64,000 nucleotides of DNA from Straminergon stramineum (Eukaryota > Streptophyta > Bryopsida > Hypnales > Calliergonaceae), in the NCBI GenBank assembly GCA_963920665.1, contig OY987268.1, positions 9,798,501 through 9,862,500 of the forward strand. The letters are read 5' to 3'. Position 1 is the first letter of the stretch; each line of letters opens with the position of its first letter. The notes below the pieces were generated by a model. That model made no database searches and was not told where the DNA came from. It saw only the letters and a program-made list of their open reading frames with translations. Position numbers and translations under genes: made by a program. Positions 11,262 to 22,621 of the stretch are shown in pieces.

Positions 11262-11985
11262 GGTGATTGTAAGAAATACTTGTCATACTTCTTATCCCCT
11301 TGGCCTTGGACATGTGTTTTTTTGCTCATAACTTTTGTGTTGTATGTCAATTTTGCATGAAATTTGAAATAAAGTTACTTGAAGAAGTTGTAGACATTGA
11401 GTAATTTTTTTCATTTTCTGAAAACTCTTATAATATTTTCAAACAAACCCCAATAGGATGTCTACCTTGGCCATTTCAAGGGATTTTAGAACTATTTTTG
11501 ACCCAAAAATGAAAATTTCAAGCTCAAAATTAGTATTCAAGGACTTCTCCTAAAGTTGCACAAGATCACTTACAAAATTTCTTAAAATAGTAAATTGTCT
11601 ACCTTCCACATGTGCTCAAAGTGCACTACCTTTGTGCATGTGCAAAGAACACAATTTTTTTTTCCCAAAGATGAAAATGGTTGAGAAAGAGCATCTTCAA
11701 GTTAGGAAAAATGACTTTTGACTTTTGACTATTTGAATTTTTTTACTATTTTGTAACAATAAAACATCTAAGTATCCATTTTCTTGGTATTTTTTATCAT
11801 ACTTTTTTTGTGCATAATTTTTAGAGATAAACTTTTGTAGGTCTGAATTTTAGAGACATACTATTCACAATGCTCTACAAGTTATCCATATTTTCATTCT
11901 TAATTTTTTTTATTCCAATGTGTCACAATACGCAATACTAAGGCTATTTTGAGCCCCAAATGACAAGTTTTTCTTGCAATAACCC
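11262..11985 (+). mobile_element. TIR element family N, copy N1
   Basis: Outer ends GGTGATTGTAAGAAATACTTG and (inverse) GGGTTATTGCAAGAAAAACTTG are terminal inverted repeats. The 724-bp interior is non-coding and matches 62397-63085 in the same orientation and 14541-15264 in reverse. The ends also resemble those of the large hairpin at 36976-38040. No clear target duplication was found, so the superfamily is unassigned. Confidence 0.7.
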
Positions 11986-13419
11986 CAAAAGACAAAGAAG
12001 TGTTGGAATTCTACATAGAAGTGTTTAAAGCTAGTAATTAGATAATTGGAATTGTTGGCCAATAAAAATTTTAGGAGAAACTCATAAAAATCCATTTCTA
12101 GAAATTTATTTTTAACAATTTATGTAAACATTTTGGTTGCTAATAGTCTAATAACAAGACAAAGCTACTCCTAAAATATAATTTCTCCCTACTCACATAG
12201 AAGTAAAAATACCACGAAACTTGATGAAGGCAATTCCAACTCTTAAAATTCAACAATCAATTTTTGATTCCAATACAACATGGACGTTTGCTCCAAATGC
12301 TATTAACTTAGGTGAAGATCTTAGGACATTGGGACTGCTTGCAAAAACTGGAATTTTTTGGAAATCCACCATAGCTTGTAGTTGAAATGATCCAAGGGCC
12401 AAGACACAAGCAAAACTAAATTCATCAGGATATCTATGGTAGGGTGAGGCTCCAAAGTTCATCATAAATGTGTTCAGAGAGAGCGCATTAATTTGTCCTA
12501 ACAGAGTAATACTTATGAAATAGAAAGAATCATTTCAAATTATGCTTGAGAAAGAAAAATCAAGGAAATGTCTCTTCAAATTGAAGAGCTATATCCTTGA
12601 TTTATTTTTCTTATGGAAGCATGATTTGAAGTGTCTCTCTATATTTTAAGCCATTTAGCTTGCTTTTAATAGGCTCTAGTTTGATTGTCTCAACTCCAAA
12701 TCAAAATTTTATTGTGTCCATTTAATTTCTAAAAATTTCTTGATGTTTAGAGGTCAAAACAAGCTTCAAAATACTTTTAGCAAAGCAAGGCTAATATCTT
12801 CATCATTTTGTATTCTTTTATCAATCCAAACACAAGATATTTTTTTAATTTGTTCGAGTATATTTTTCTAAAATTTCACATTGCGAATCCTTATTGATTG
12901 TAAGATTATAATGCCTAATCTTCAAAAAGTAGTTTTCTAACCTTTTCAAAAGGTGAAGTTTTGTCTTTTAATATTTTTGAATTTTAACACAAATGTTCCC
13001 TATTACTTATGCAATTTAATCCAAATGTTGGAAATTGGTTTAAAAACACTTAAAATAATCTCATATTCATCTTAAAATAAATTACTAATTGGAAGGTAGT
13101 ACATGATGAAAGAGAAACCTAAATCACTAATAACTTTGGAATGAAATTAAGATTTGTCAATCCCATTGGTGAAAATGTTCTAGTAAGAAATACATATCCA
13201 ATGATTTATTTATTTATTTGAAATCTCTTCTAATTGAGTTCAGAAAATGACTTGTAAAATAAAACTATGTTTGTTTCCTCATTGCTTGTAAATAAAAGTG
13301 CTAACAAAAATCCTCACCTTAGCCATAATTAAATGGTATAATTTTGTTGGTGTAGGGATTATTCAACCCAATAATATTAATTTTTAACTTTTTTTCATTT
13401 GAATTTGAATCCCAAACTT
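11986..13419. other. Non-coding spacer; end of visible duplication
   Basis: Up to 12915 this matches 63086-64000. The short minus-strand frames at 11910-12095 and 12250-12465 are not conserved in copy 2. Nothing recognisable follows to 13419. Confidence 0.6.
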
Positions 13420-14222
13420 TCCAGGCATTTTTTCTACAAAAACCACACAAAACTACCAATTCTATTGCAAGTGCAAAAAACTTTAGAAATTCTTTTTTCC
13501 TGATATCTAACCATAGGATCTTGCACTAGACTAGTATAAGAACACGTGGAAAAAATTTCAAAAACTTTGACTATGTGAATTGCAAGATATTTGCATTTAA
13601 AGTGAATAAATCTAGGGGTTTTGCACCTTATTTGACAAGATTTTAAGACTTTGAATCTTTTTAGCTTAAATTTTTTATACTACTTGTTTTGAATTTCTAT
13701 TTTTTTATGTTGAAGAATTGAATTGAAAATCTAGGATTTCTTTTTAAAAAAAACGGTTTTTTTTGGACACGTGGCAATTTGTTGGCTCTATTGCATTGGT
13801 CAATATTTGGAGGGACAATGACAGAGAGGCCAATATTTGGCAAGTTGAGCAAATATAGCTCAAAACAAAATCGTTGCAAAAAACACACACCTCATTTTCA
13901 TTCTTTAAAAAATTCTTAAGTAGATGTAGGTACAAGATTGAAGGAAAAACAAAAGCGTTCATAGCTCTAAGATTGAATTGAAAATCGCTAATCCCAACTT
14001 TGACATTCAAATCGCATATATCCACTTTAACATTGAGGTTGCATAAATCCTTTTTACTTTGGCAATGTTTATTAGAATGACATGAAAAAAAGTTGCACAC
14101 ATAGAGGATGATGATTAGAATTTACTTAAAAAAATTTTGTATGGAAATTTCAAAAGTTGAAGTCAAAAGAGCTTGTCTTGGGTATGAAAAAACCCCAAAT
14201 AGTCTCCTTAAAATTTTAGGGG
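13420..14222 (-). mobile_element. Diverged TTAA element, family C-like
   Basis: The stretch 13430-13640 resembles the inverse of 46860-47070 (family C), including ccataggatcttgcac and the nearby actaccaattctattgcaa. The block ends TTTTAGGGG before TTAA 14223-14226. The left border is not sharp. It contains a fragment related to the hAT MITE at 13753-13830. The minus-strand frame at 13744-14100 lies wholly within it and is not supported as a gene. Confidence 0.5.
13753..13830 (+). mobile_element. Relative of the 129-bp hAT MITE
   Basis: The sequence from cggttttttttggacac through ggagggacaatgac parallels 533-605, including the string atttggagggaca with one change. No terminal CAG or target duplication is preserved, so this is a diverged or partial copy. 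Confidence 0.5.
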
Positions 14223-14226
14223 TTAA

Positions 14227-14540
14227 AGAGTTTTTTATGCATTTCTAATGATAGTGATCACAAGTTCTATTTTTCTATTGAGAAAAAGATAGTAATATTT
14301 AGAGTGAGTCATTTAGAATGGACCATTGATGATGCTCTAAGGTAAAGTAAAAACACCCATTCAAAAACATCCATGGATCCATTCTTGATGAATATTCTAT
14401 TGAAAGTGTCCTCAAACGTACAATTAATCCGTTCCCATTCTTAATTGTGATTAATGTAGAAACACCCCAAATTGTCCTTGTACCCATTCATACACAATAG
14501 ATTTCCCTTGAAGTGTCTCTAGACTTCAATTAAAGTGTTG
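14227..14540. other. Non-coding spacer
   Basis: No gene seen. A 22-bp string close to tgtctctagacttcaattaaa (14514-14535) recurs with one change just after element N2 (about 15267-15288), forming direct repeats around it. Confidence 0.5.
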
Positions 14541-15264
14541 GATGATTGCAAGAAATACTTCATGTTTTTGGCTCAAAAATGCAATTTTTGGCCATAGGAT
14601 TGAAATTACTCTACAAAAGTAGATTTAAAGTGTCTATTTGAGGTGCTTATAGATTTGAACCGTTAATTCAGTACTATACAGTACTAAGCAATACTATGAA
14701 CTACTAAGGGGTACTACAATAGCTATTGGGAGTAGTAAATAGTAGAATAGGGATTTGTAGACCTTCTTATATTTAGTAATTCAAAAAACATTCAAAAACA
14801 TTCTATAAAAAAGCCATTTTACTAGAGAAGATTGCACTCACTTTGCACCAACAAATTCTAATAGGAAATTTTTTCCCTCTTCATAGCCTTTGCCCAAAGG
14901 AGGGTTACTTTGACCCCATGTGTGCAACCAATATATTACTATTTTCTTAAAAACTCATCGTTAGTCCTTGTAATGTTAGTAGACCTCCAACATGTCCACT
15001 ATGTATCTTTGAATTTGCATTTTTGGGTCAAAAATAGGACTAAAACCCTTCAAAATGGCTAAGGTAGGCATTTTATTGGGGATAGTTTTAAAATTGTAAA
15101 TTAATTTTTAAATTTTAAAAAATTACTTAATGTCTGCAACTATTGCATGTACCTTCATTCCAAATTTTACTCCAAAAGAACAAACAATGCAAAAGTTATG
15201 AGCAAAAAAACAATTGTCCAAGGACAAGGGGACAAAAAAGAAGACCAATGTTTCTTGCAATCAC
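14541..15264 (-). mobile_element. TIR element family N, copy N2
   Basis: Reverse copy of N1, starting GATGATTGCAAGAAATACTTC and ending CCAATGTTTCTTGCAATCACC. Internal blocks such as the one around 15020-15070 match the inverse of 11450-11500. It is flanked by a 22-bp direct repeat, longer than a usual DNA-transposon duplication, which may be a local tandem repeat. Around 14665-14750 a run of imperfect agtacta units is a simple-repeat tract. Confidence 0.68.
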
Positions 15265-15869
15265 CTTGTCTCTCGACTTCAATTAAAGTTTCCTTCAAAA
15301 ATGTCATAAAAATATTCTCTTTACTTAGGTGAAATTAGTTGACTAATTATTTTGTGAGATTTTGATGTTAGATTCAACTAAGGATTCAACAATATGACAA
15401 TTTCAATGGTCTAGGGGGCTTCTACTTTGAAAATTCATAGAAATTATATACTATATCTAAAAAATATAATTTTTTAAAAATTTGTAATTTGTAATTTGTA
15501 ATACTAAAAAAATAATTTTTTCTTCTAGAAAAAGGTGCCTCCAACTATGTTGAATTGCTAGTATTGATGGTTTTAAGTGTTTCCATTGTAGTTCACTATT
15601 GATTATATCTAGATTTGGTTTTATGACTAGCCTATGTGATTGCTTGAGTAGTCTAGAGAGCATCAACTTTGAAAATTCATAGTAAATGCTTGCCTCATCC
15701 AAAAAATTCTTTTCATAATTCATGATTTTTAATCACTAATGTTGCAAAAATGTTTTTTTCCTTGGAAAATGTGCCTCCCACTATGTTTAACTGTTTAATT
15801 TACTTTTACACCTTGTGTGCAGCCTGGATCACCTAGCCACTTTTTTCTTTTTTTCTTTTTTTCTTTTTT
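15265..15869. other. Non-coding spacer with polypyrimidine tract
   Basis: AT-rich DNA without a gene. A C/T tract of repeated cttttttt units occupies about 15838-15870 and marks the change to GC-richer sequence. Confidence 0.6.
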
Positions 15870-17591
15870 CTTGAAACAAGCGTGTTCAGGAAACACATTG
15901 CAAGGGGTTCCGTCAGGAAGAGAGGCTGATTTCACGCAAGGTAAAGAACCTGTCTATTATAGAACTCGCAACCACGTCATTGGGTTTGGGTACCTCACCA
16001 CCATCACCTAGGTAGTTTAGGGTCGTCTCGGACCACACCCGGCCACTTCGAAAGCGTGTAAGTTACTCCCAACTCTCCGAAAGTCAGATGGTGTCTTTGA
16101 TTGTTTAGATGTTTGGGACGCTTTAACTTACGTCCCTGCGATCCGGGCGTGGGTCCGGGGAATGACCCAAGGGTCATTACGAGCGCCACGAAGTAGGCTT
16201 TCCGACCAGATGAAAAAGTCGCGAATACCTTTTTCCCTTGGAATGAAATTTCGTTTCATTTGTGTCAAAAAAAAAAAAAGAAAAAGTCGCGAATTCCAAG
16301 ACAGATAATCGGGGATCATCTGGAGACCGACGGTGAAGTGAAAGCACTGTCGGCAAGATCCGTCTGCACTGTTGACTCACTTGACTCAGTGTATAACTAA
16401 GATATGTGCCGTCTGCACTGTTAACAGTGTTGAGCCCAATTTCAAAGAAGTATCACGTAGTGTATAACTAAGATATGTGCCGGCAGCAGGACGTTAACTG
16501 AAATCCTCCATTCTAACTGGGCCCCGCAGGGTCATTTTGTGGATTGTCCGGGGTAAAAGTAAAAAATGCCCCCTATTTTGAGCCGTGTCTAGGATGTGGT
16601 CAAGGCCTCTCGCAGCTAATTTGGGGTCTCTGATTGCAAATCAGAATTCAGAATTTGCCAAAAAAATAATGTGCAAAATATAAAAAATTCCTGAGTTTTC
16701 CCCAAGGTAAATCTGTCCCTGCGGGGCTCAGTTCGAACGTCCTGCGTGCTGGCAAGCGAAGTTACGCAGCGCCTCGCCCGGTGCGTCAGCGAGGAAAGCT
16801 TAACCTGCGAACCCAGATCGATCTTGGTGCTATTAATGCTGCTGTGCTTGCCATTCTCGTCATTACGCACACCTGGAAGCGATTCCTCTCATTCTCACAA
16901 TGCCACCTTCGCTTGTTAGCTCTCATTATCACACTCTGTTCGAGCTCCCCCGTCTGATTATCTAGTAAGGAGCCCTGCACTCACACATCTTCGCCTCGGG
17001 GCCGTTAACGATCAGCGTTTGCGCTTGTAAACCTCCGCTGTATCATCTCTCTCGTGAATTGCGATCTTATTCCAGCTTATAACGTCAATTTGGGTATATT
17101 GATGATTTTCATCACTTGAGCTAGCTCTTTCGGTAGGCGGGGCATGAAACGAAATTGTGTATCTGTATTAGCAAGTTTTGGGTCACACAAAATTTAGCGC
17201 CAGAAATTCCCCAATTTTAACGAAAAGCGTGAACTTATTCCTAGTCCACTTTGCAAATGCATACACTCCGCGAACACATTTTTGTAATCAGTGATTTTGA
17301 GGAGTGGGAACATTTTGATAATTCCTCGCAGAGTCCACGACTCACGCTTCACTAGGATTTAAATTTGAGCTCCGATAGCCCATTTGAGTTGGAATGCAGA
17401 GCTGCACGGATTCGTTCTTCTGCTCCAGCGGTGATCGCAGGAGAAGACTCTGTTTGAGAGTTGGCAGATTTTTTCATTGGGTGTGTCGACTTATGCAGTT
17501 CCCTCTGTTTGATGGTGGTTTCGTTGTCTTTGTAGGAGGAAACGTCGATCAGAACACCGAGTCGCACAGAGGGGGAGAGTCACGATTCGCA
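15870..17591 (+). promoter_or_regulatory. GC-rich upstream region of small gene copy A
   Basis: Base composition changes sharply here: CpG becomes frequent, unlike the flanking repeats. Two internal duplications are visible: aaaaagtcgcgaat at about 16213 and 16280, and gtgtataactaagatatgtgcc at about 16390 and 16459. Parts match the region before gene B: tgcttgccattctcgt (about 16845, compare 48090), atttgagctccga (about 17363, compare 48433) and the block from GTCGACTTATG to TTTGTAG (17487-17535, compare 48778-48835). The latter ends in a pyrimidine-rich stretch plus AG in both copies, a possible 3' splice site of a leader intron. No clear TATA box was found. Confidence 0.55.
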
Positions 17592-17888
17592 ATGGCACAG
17601 GCGAATGGAGGAGCCGCAGGCGCGAACGCAGCAGTGCCACAGGTGGACGGAGCGGCAGTTGCCGACGGAGCGGTACTGCTCGTCAACGGAGCAGCACTAC
17701 CGCAGATGGATGGCGCGCGTGTTCGCGCGGCAGGCCAGGCGGCTGCCCCGGTGGCAGTGGCCCTTTTCCCCCAAGCTGTTGCTCCTGCATGGTTTGATGT
17801 GGATGGTGTCCTGTTGGGGCCTCTGCCGAGAAAAAGCAACGAGAGCTGCAAAATCCTTCCCAAGATTGCGGATGTAACCGGGCCTTGA
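17592..17888 (+). CDS. Small Ala/Gly/Val-rich protein, unknown, copy A
   Basis: A 98-codon frame that I do not recognise. I chose this ATG because the frame from MAQAN onward is shared with copy B at 48887, whereas upstream sequence is shared only as DNA. The protein opens MAQANGGAAGANAAVPQ, runs through a low-complexity Ala/Val/Gly stretch to about residue 65, then has a conserved tail FDVDGVLLGPLP with several Lys and Cys residues near the end. No signal peptide or membrane span is evident. FDVDGVLL resembles motif I of HAD-family hydrolases, but nothing else of that fold is present, so the likeness may be accidental. An in-frame upstream ATG at 17493 would add 33 residues. It could be a complete small gene, the first exon of a larger one, or a decaying copy. 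Confidence 0.5.
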   Translation: MAQANGGAAGANAAVPQVDGAAVADGAVLLVNGAALPQMDGARVRAAGQAAAPVAVALFPQAVAPAWFDVDGVLLGPLPRKSNESCKILPKIADVTGP

Positions 17889-18789
17889 ATTTCCCTGCAC
17901 TTCTGCAGTGAAGTAAAGCTTTCACTCGTGTTAAAGGAAATAAGAAAATAAACTGGTCTTGAGAAGAAGAATTATAGTTGGGTTGGATATTAAGCGTAGT
18001 ATTTCTCTGTTCTTTGTCCTATCTTCTTCTTTGTACGAGGTGATTTGCCTTGCTGATGAAACTGCATGGGAAAGCCAATTGCATAAGAAGGAGAGTCCGC
18101 TGGGGTAGTTGCAAGATACTAGCACATGGACGTGTTGGGCTAGATCCACTAGCCAAAGATTCTACATCATATTGACTTGATTTTATAGCCTCATGTGGGC
18201 TGATTTGTTTTTTTACCGTATTATAGAGGTATTAGCAGTATCAAGGGGTGGGAGTGTTGTTTGGACTAAGAAGCATGGATAATGCTCAAGAATAATTGTG
18301 TGGACGTTTTTAGTAAATTTCGTGCTGACCAGAACGTATATTCAGAGGTGAACAGTGGTCCACATGGAGTAAGTATACATTTGTGCAGTGGAAACTTGGG
18401 ACTCAAATCGTTCTCGTTAACTTAACTGATATTGCTTTGCTTTGGAATCTAGTTCTGTCTTCAAATCCTCGATGGATTGCTTGGTGATGAGGATTTGTTC
18501 GTGATTCTTTTTTCTGGTAGTGGAAGTTGCTTTCACTTTTTCCAAATGAAACAAATATTTTTATTCCTTTAGTGGAAATGATTTTGTAGTCAAAGAAGCT
18601 TTCTTGGTTATATCTTTTGTTCTTGCAATTCACCTAAGTGAGAATTTGATTGATCTCAATTGGCTTCTAGGCTGGTGATATGAAGAGACAGATTTGGTAG
18701 CATGATGCTCTTAATGATTTATGCAGTCAGTAGAAAGGCTGTTGTCTTAAGAATTGTTGTAAGAATTGTTGTAGTGAATTATGTCTATG
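17889..18789 (+). other. Downstream region of gene copy A
   Basis: Non-coding as far as can be seen, but patches match the DNA after gene B: gggaaagccaattgcat (about 18069, compare 49284), taatgctca(a/c)gaataat (about 18280, compare 49357) and tgctttggaatc (about 18438, compare 49536). The shared order indicates that the two copies descend from one locus including 3' flank or intron. No splice-compatible second exon was recognised. Confidence 0.5.
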
Positions 18790-18791
18790 TA

Positions 18792-19011
18792 AGGTAAGAG
18801 CACCCTAATGCATCCCTGCACCCAAAAGCGTCAGATTCTATGTCAGGGATTCATTCTAGAACATAAATGTAGCTGGACTATACACCTCTTATCATTTTAG
18901 GTCAAAACAAATAAGCTATGTATTGTTTACTTACATTTACAGCCTGAAATGATTATGCTCTGTAGATTCTGACGCTTTCGGGTGTAGGGATGCTTTTGGG
19001 TGCTCTTACCT
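18792..19011. mobile_element. TA-flanked MITE P, 220 bp
   Basis: Terminal inverted repeats of about 50 bp begin AGGTAAGAGCACCC on each side; they continue through gcatccctgcaccc and agcgtcagat with few mismatches. TA lies at 18790-18791 and 19012-19013. TA duplication is typical of Tc1/mariner-type MITEs. Its terminal motif is shared with element R at 49849-50264. Confidence 0.8.
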
Positions 19012-19072
19012 TAAGGCATTTATTTGGGGCTTCCATAGTAAGTTCAGGTTAGGTTTTAATTCTTGCCATTAT

Positions 19073-19473
19073 CTCCTAAAGGACCAAAGCACTCAAAATT
19101 GTCATTTCTATTGCAATGAGTAAAAAAATTGGAAAATTATTTTTTTTGCACATCTTATTGTAGGATCTTACACCTAACTAGTTTGGAAATGTGTGATTAT
19201 ATTTACAAGAAAAAAAAATATTATTTGAAAAAAATTAGAATTTTTGAAAATCTTTTTTTGCTGTCTAGTCTTCCCAATTTTGAGAATAACTTTTGTTTCT
19301 AGGCATAAATTTTGTTACTAGGAATAAATTGAAAAAATAATTATATTCCCACAAAGATAAAAAAATTTCCTATCTTTCGCATTTTTTTCAAAAAATCATA
19401 ATAAAAATTGAAACCATAGGTACCTATCTAAAATCCAAGTTGTCCCCCAAAGGAACAAATGGTCCTTTAGGGG
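19073..19473 (-). mobile_element. TTAA element family C, internally deleted copy
   Basis: Ends CTCCTAAAGGACC and GGTCCTTTAGGGG are inverted repeats. TTAT (19069-19072) and ATAA (19474-19477) stand where TTAA is expected. It is about 400 bp, against 913 bp for the copy at 46173-47085. Confidence 0.65.
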
Positions 19474-19477
19474 ATAA

Positions 19478-20178
19478 TTAGATTTCAATGGGTTTATGAA
19501 GTAATTGTTAGAAGAAAAATTGACCATTTTTTTGTTTCAAACTATTTTGTAGGTGTTGATTACAACTTTTGTATTCAAAAAATTAAGAAGTTAGCAACTT
19601 TTGATAGTTGTCATGAAAAGGAGAAATCATTATACCATCTTAATCCAAGAAGGATATTGAGGACTAAAAAGTGCTTAATTAATAATTTTCAAGAACTCTC
19701 AAAAAAGAATGCACCATTCATCTTGAAAACTAATCATTTTGGGTTGACTACCTTGATAGGGTCACATTCTTCTAGGGTTGAAATTTACTAAAGTTTAGAC
19801 TATTGTGAAGGTTGGTGTGACAATATGTTAATCTTGAGTAAATTTGAAATTCTGAAACATAAGAACAATGGTTTCCTATGATCTAAGGTAGGGCGCTCTA
19901 ATAGTGACCTTGCTCTAAAAGTGGCCACTAACATAGAGCCTATACATTTTGCTTTCTTCATTGTACCAACAATGTACATTTCAAGAGGTGGTCGCTCTTA
20001 ATGACCACTACACTGTTTCAAACCTCAAAAATTAGTTAATTCTTTTGTGAAGGTCCAAAAAAATATGACACAATGTAGGTTAGAAGCCCATTCCATTTTT
20101 TTCCCTATAAAAATTTATTGAAAATTGTTTGAAGGAATTTAGCTTCCCTCTAAAACAATTAGACCCTAAAAGATTGCT
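19478..20178. other. Non-coding spacer
   Basis: No gene or repeat boundary recognised. Confidence 0.55.
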
Positions 20179-20401
20179 TTAACCCTTAAATGATGCCAAG
20201 GACTTTTTTTGTCCAACAAATGACAAAGAATCTTCCTATGTAGGATAGTAGTGCAATTGTTCATCCTTGGAATTTTGTGCAAAAAGGAGAGATCTTGTAC
20301 AATAATTTGACCTCCAGTAAGTATTTTTGTTTTTTTAAAAATAGATGATGTCACATTGTTCCAAAAGGATTGATTTCCACGGTCACCAGTCCGTCCTTTA
20401 A

Positions 20402-21227
20402 CCCCTAAATGTCCACATTCATCTGTAGAATTGACGATTTGAGAAAAATCATTATAAAGTGCTATTTGGAAGCATATTTTGGAATTGAAATACAAATAAA
20501 AGTTGTAGATTATGATTTTTATATTCCATTTGTACAATTAGATTCACCAATTTTATCACCAATATTTTTTTATAAATTTTAAAAGAGAAATTCCAAAATT
20601 CCTTCAAAATTCCATTACAAGCAAAATATTATGATTTTTTGAGTAAAATTTGTTGGAATGGGTTTGAAATAAGGTTCTCTTCACATGGTGATTTTTTGAA
20701 ATTTTTGTGTTCTTCCTATCTATGACCTCATTTTGGCTAATCCAATTTAGAACTAAAGTCAATGCAATTTGACCACTTGACATACTTGCACATTTGTAAT
20801 TTTAGAAAAATATGAACTCTAGAAACACCAAATACAACCCTTAGATAGGACAACAACTTGATAACATATCTTTACAAATTAAAATAACTTTCATCCAAGT
20901 AGTTAGGAGGATGAAATTGGTGTTTCAAACTGCATCGGGAAAAAAAAACCCAATCGCACTAGTATTGTTGCAATATTGTTGCAATGGTTGAATAGTCCAA
21001 TATAGAAATTGGACTGTTGCAATACTGCAAATAGTATTGCAGTAATACATTTTCAGTATACCTACTAAAAATGTATTGTTGCAATACTATTTGCAGTATT
21101 GCAACAGTCCAACTCTAATACTGGACTGTTCAACCATAGCAATAATATTGATGCAATGGGGGGTGGGGTGGGGTTAGTTTCCTGATGTATTCATCACCCG
21201 GAAAATGGACGTCGACAAGTTTAGGGG
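20402..21227 (+). mobile_element. TTAA element family A, copy A2
   Basis: Begins CCCCTAAATGTCCA and ends GGACGTCGACAAGTTTAGGGG. Exact TTAA flanks it at 20398-20401 and 21228-21231. It is longer than its relatives because of a palindromic insertion at about 20963-21157. Confidence 0.85.
20963..21157. mobile_element. Palindromic MITE inside A2
   Basis: Two arms rich in attgttgcaa and containing ggactgttgcaatactgc fold onto each other around a centre near 21050-21065. The outer arms match less well than the inner ones. It is absent from other family A copies. No target duplication could be fixed. Confidence 0.65.
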
Positions 21228-21238
21228 TTAAGAATTAA

Positions 21239-22621
21239 GAGTAGACCACCTTAGATTGACTAGTGTTGAGACACTGATGTGGTTGCCTTGAACATTAACT
21301 TGGCAGTTCACTTTTCTATATTATTGAAATCAACTAATGCAATGTGGTGAATTAGAGCATTTAGTTAGAAGCCCAGGCTTCTGTGGTATTGTTTGTTCCA
21401 TACTGTTTGCTGTATATGTTGTTGTCCCGGACTCCCGTTTACACAAGTACCAACTAGAAGAACATACTAGGATATATGAAGCTGGGTGCTTTGCACCAGT
21501 GTTCTTAAAACTGGTTAAATTGCACCAGAAATCTACCAAAAAAATAGGGAGCTAAATGTCTTTAATGAAAAAAAATTGAAAATGGAGATTTGAGCCAAAT
21601 TTTTGACAACATTGAGGGTTCATTGGCAAAAGTTTGAAATGGATGAAAAGTTGGAAGCTTTCGTTGGCTTGTTGGACAGTGTTGTTGTCGCGCTAGCGCA
21701 ATCCAGAGTGTCGATGAGGGAGTTGGGTGGTGCCATCAAAGCCATCCATTTCGCTATGAGCTTCTTCCTCTTGCTCCTCCCCCTCTTGGTCTTCTATCAC
21801 ATTGTTGCTAGTGTTTTCGTAGCATCTTTTGTAAGCGTTAATGTAGTTTGTAGTATGGTTAACAATTAGGAAGCTCATTAGAGCGTTAAGTATGTTTACC
21901 TGTGTACTGTGTGTAGTTAAGCTTGCCTTCAATGCTCATTGCCGTCATTGTGGTTCCCCACCTCCAAAACTAATTCGTTTCTGAAACCTACATGGTGGCA
22001 TATTCTGTCGTTTGAAATTTTGAGTGTGTGACAATTGTGATTTTCAAACTTCCAAATTCCAATGTGCCACTTTTAGGTTCTTTGAAGTTATTGGAGGTGC
22101 GCATTTGTCTTTCTTGCATTCATTGCGATAGGGAATTGTTTTTTTAGGAAGTGGGGACTACTAGATTTATAATTGTTGCCACAACTGCAAAATTTAATCT
22201 CCCCTCCAGTTTGCATTTACCTTATCTGTTGGCTTTTAGTTGCTCTTGCTCTACACTCTCTTTGCTTTTGGGTTGGGTTTGTCTTTGTGCTCACATTGTT
22301 GTTTTGTGATTTGGACTTGCTTGTTTTAGGGTACTATTCACTCAGTTGTTGCTTGTGCAAGTTCCATGGCACCTTGATTGTAGCTTCGAGAGAACTTTAG
22401 GGTGTGTTGCTTTGGTTCCGATTGTAACATCAACAACATTGGTAAGTATCTCACGCCAAATGCTTATGATGTGAAGGTGATGGAGATTGTTGGCATCACA
22501 CATGTGTTGAAGATGTGCCTTTCAAAGTCGATTTGTCATCCAATTTCCCATGATGTGCCTTTCAAAGACATCGTTGCATCCCTGGTGGTAACTAATTTGG
22601 CACCTGAGAGTGATGGCAAGT
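21239..22621 (+). other. Probable 5' flank of the decayed hAT gene
   Basis: Short frames at 21337-21555, 21603-21869, 22173-22400 and 22402-22623 are open but show no recognisable domain. The last one runs into the BED-like region that follows and might be a decayed N-terminal part. The left end of the hAT element was not found. Confidence 0.4.

Larger units (their letters stand above)
1..12915 (+). repeat. Duplicated repeat segment, copy 1
   Basis: This stretch aligns collinearly with 50391-64000 from its first base (both begin tattttttctaaataagtt) to 12911-12915, which matches the last bases of the window. The copies have drifted by many substitutions and small indels but keep the same order of elements (A, B, alpha, A reversed, N). 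Copy 1 alone carries the insertions at 66-341, 476-835, 4995-5923, 6970-7190, 7949-8908 and most of 9614-10416. No gene is supported inside it. Both ends probably lie outside the window or, on the right, beyond the other copy's visible limit. Confidence 0.93.
20183..21234 (+). mobile_element. TTAA element family D, copy D2, split by A2
   Basis: Starts CCCTTAAATGATG after TTAA 20179-20182. Its body matches D1 (6970-7190) up to ccgtccTTTAA, where family A copy A2 begins. After A2 the remaining TTAAGAA of the D end is followed by TTAA 21235-21238. A2 therefore entered the TTAA lying inside D's own terminal repeat. Confidence 0.75.

Noticed and set aside
13744..14100. 118-codon minus-strand frame
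   Set aside because: Lies inside a decayed family C-like element and covers a hAT MITE fragment; no recognisable domain.
17549..17863. Minus-strand frame opposite the small gene A (and its equivalent at 48690-49109)
   Set aside because: Ala/Thr/Pro-rich shadow of the GC-rich plus-strand frame; the plus frame is the one with a conserved start, tail and phase.
20166..20537. 123-codon minus-strand frame
   Set aside because: Crosses the border between elements D2 and A2; it is a product of nesting.
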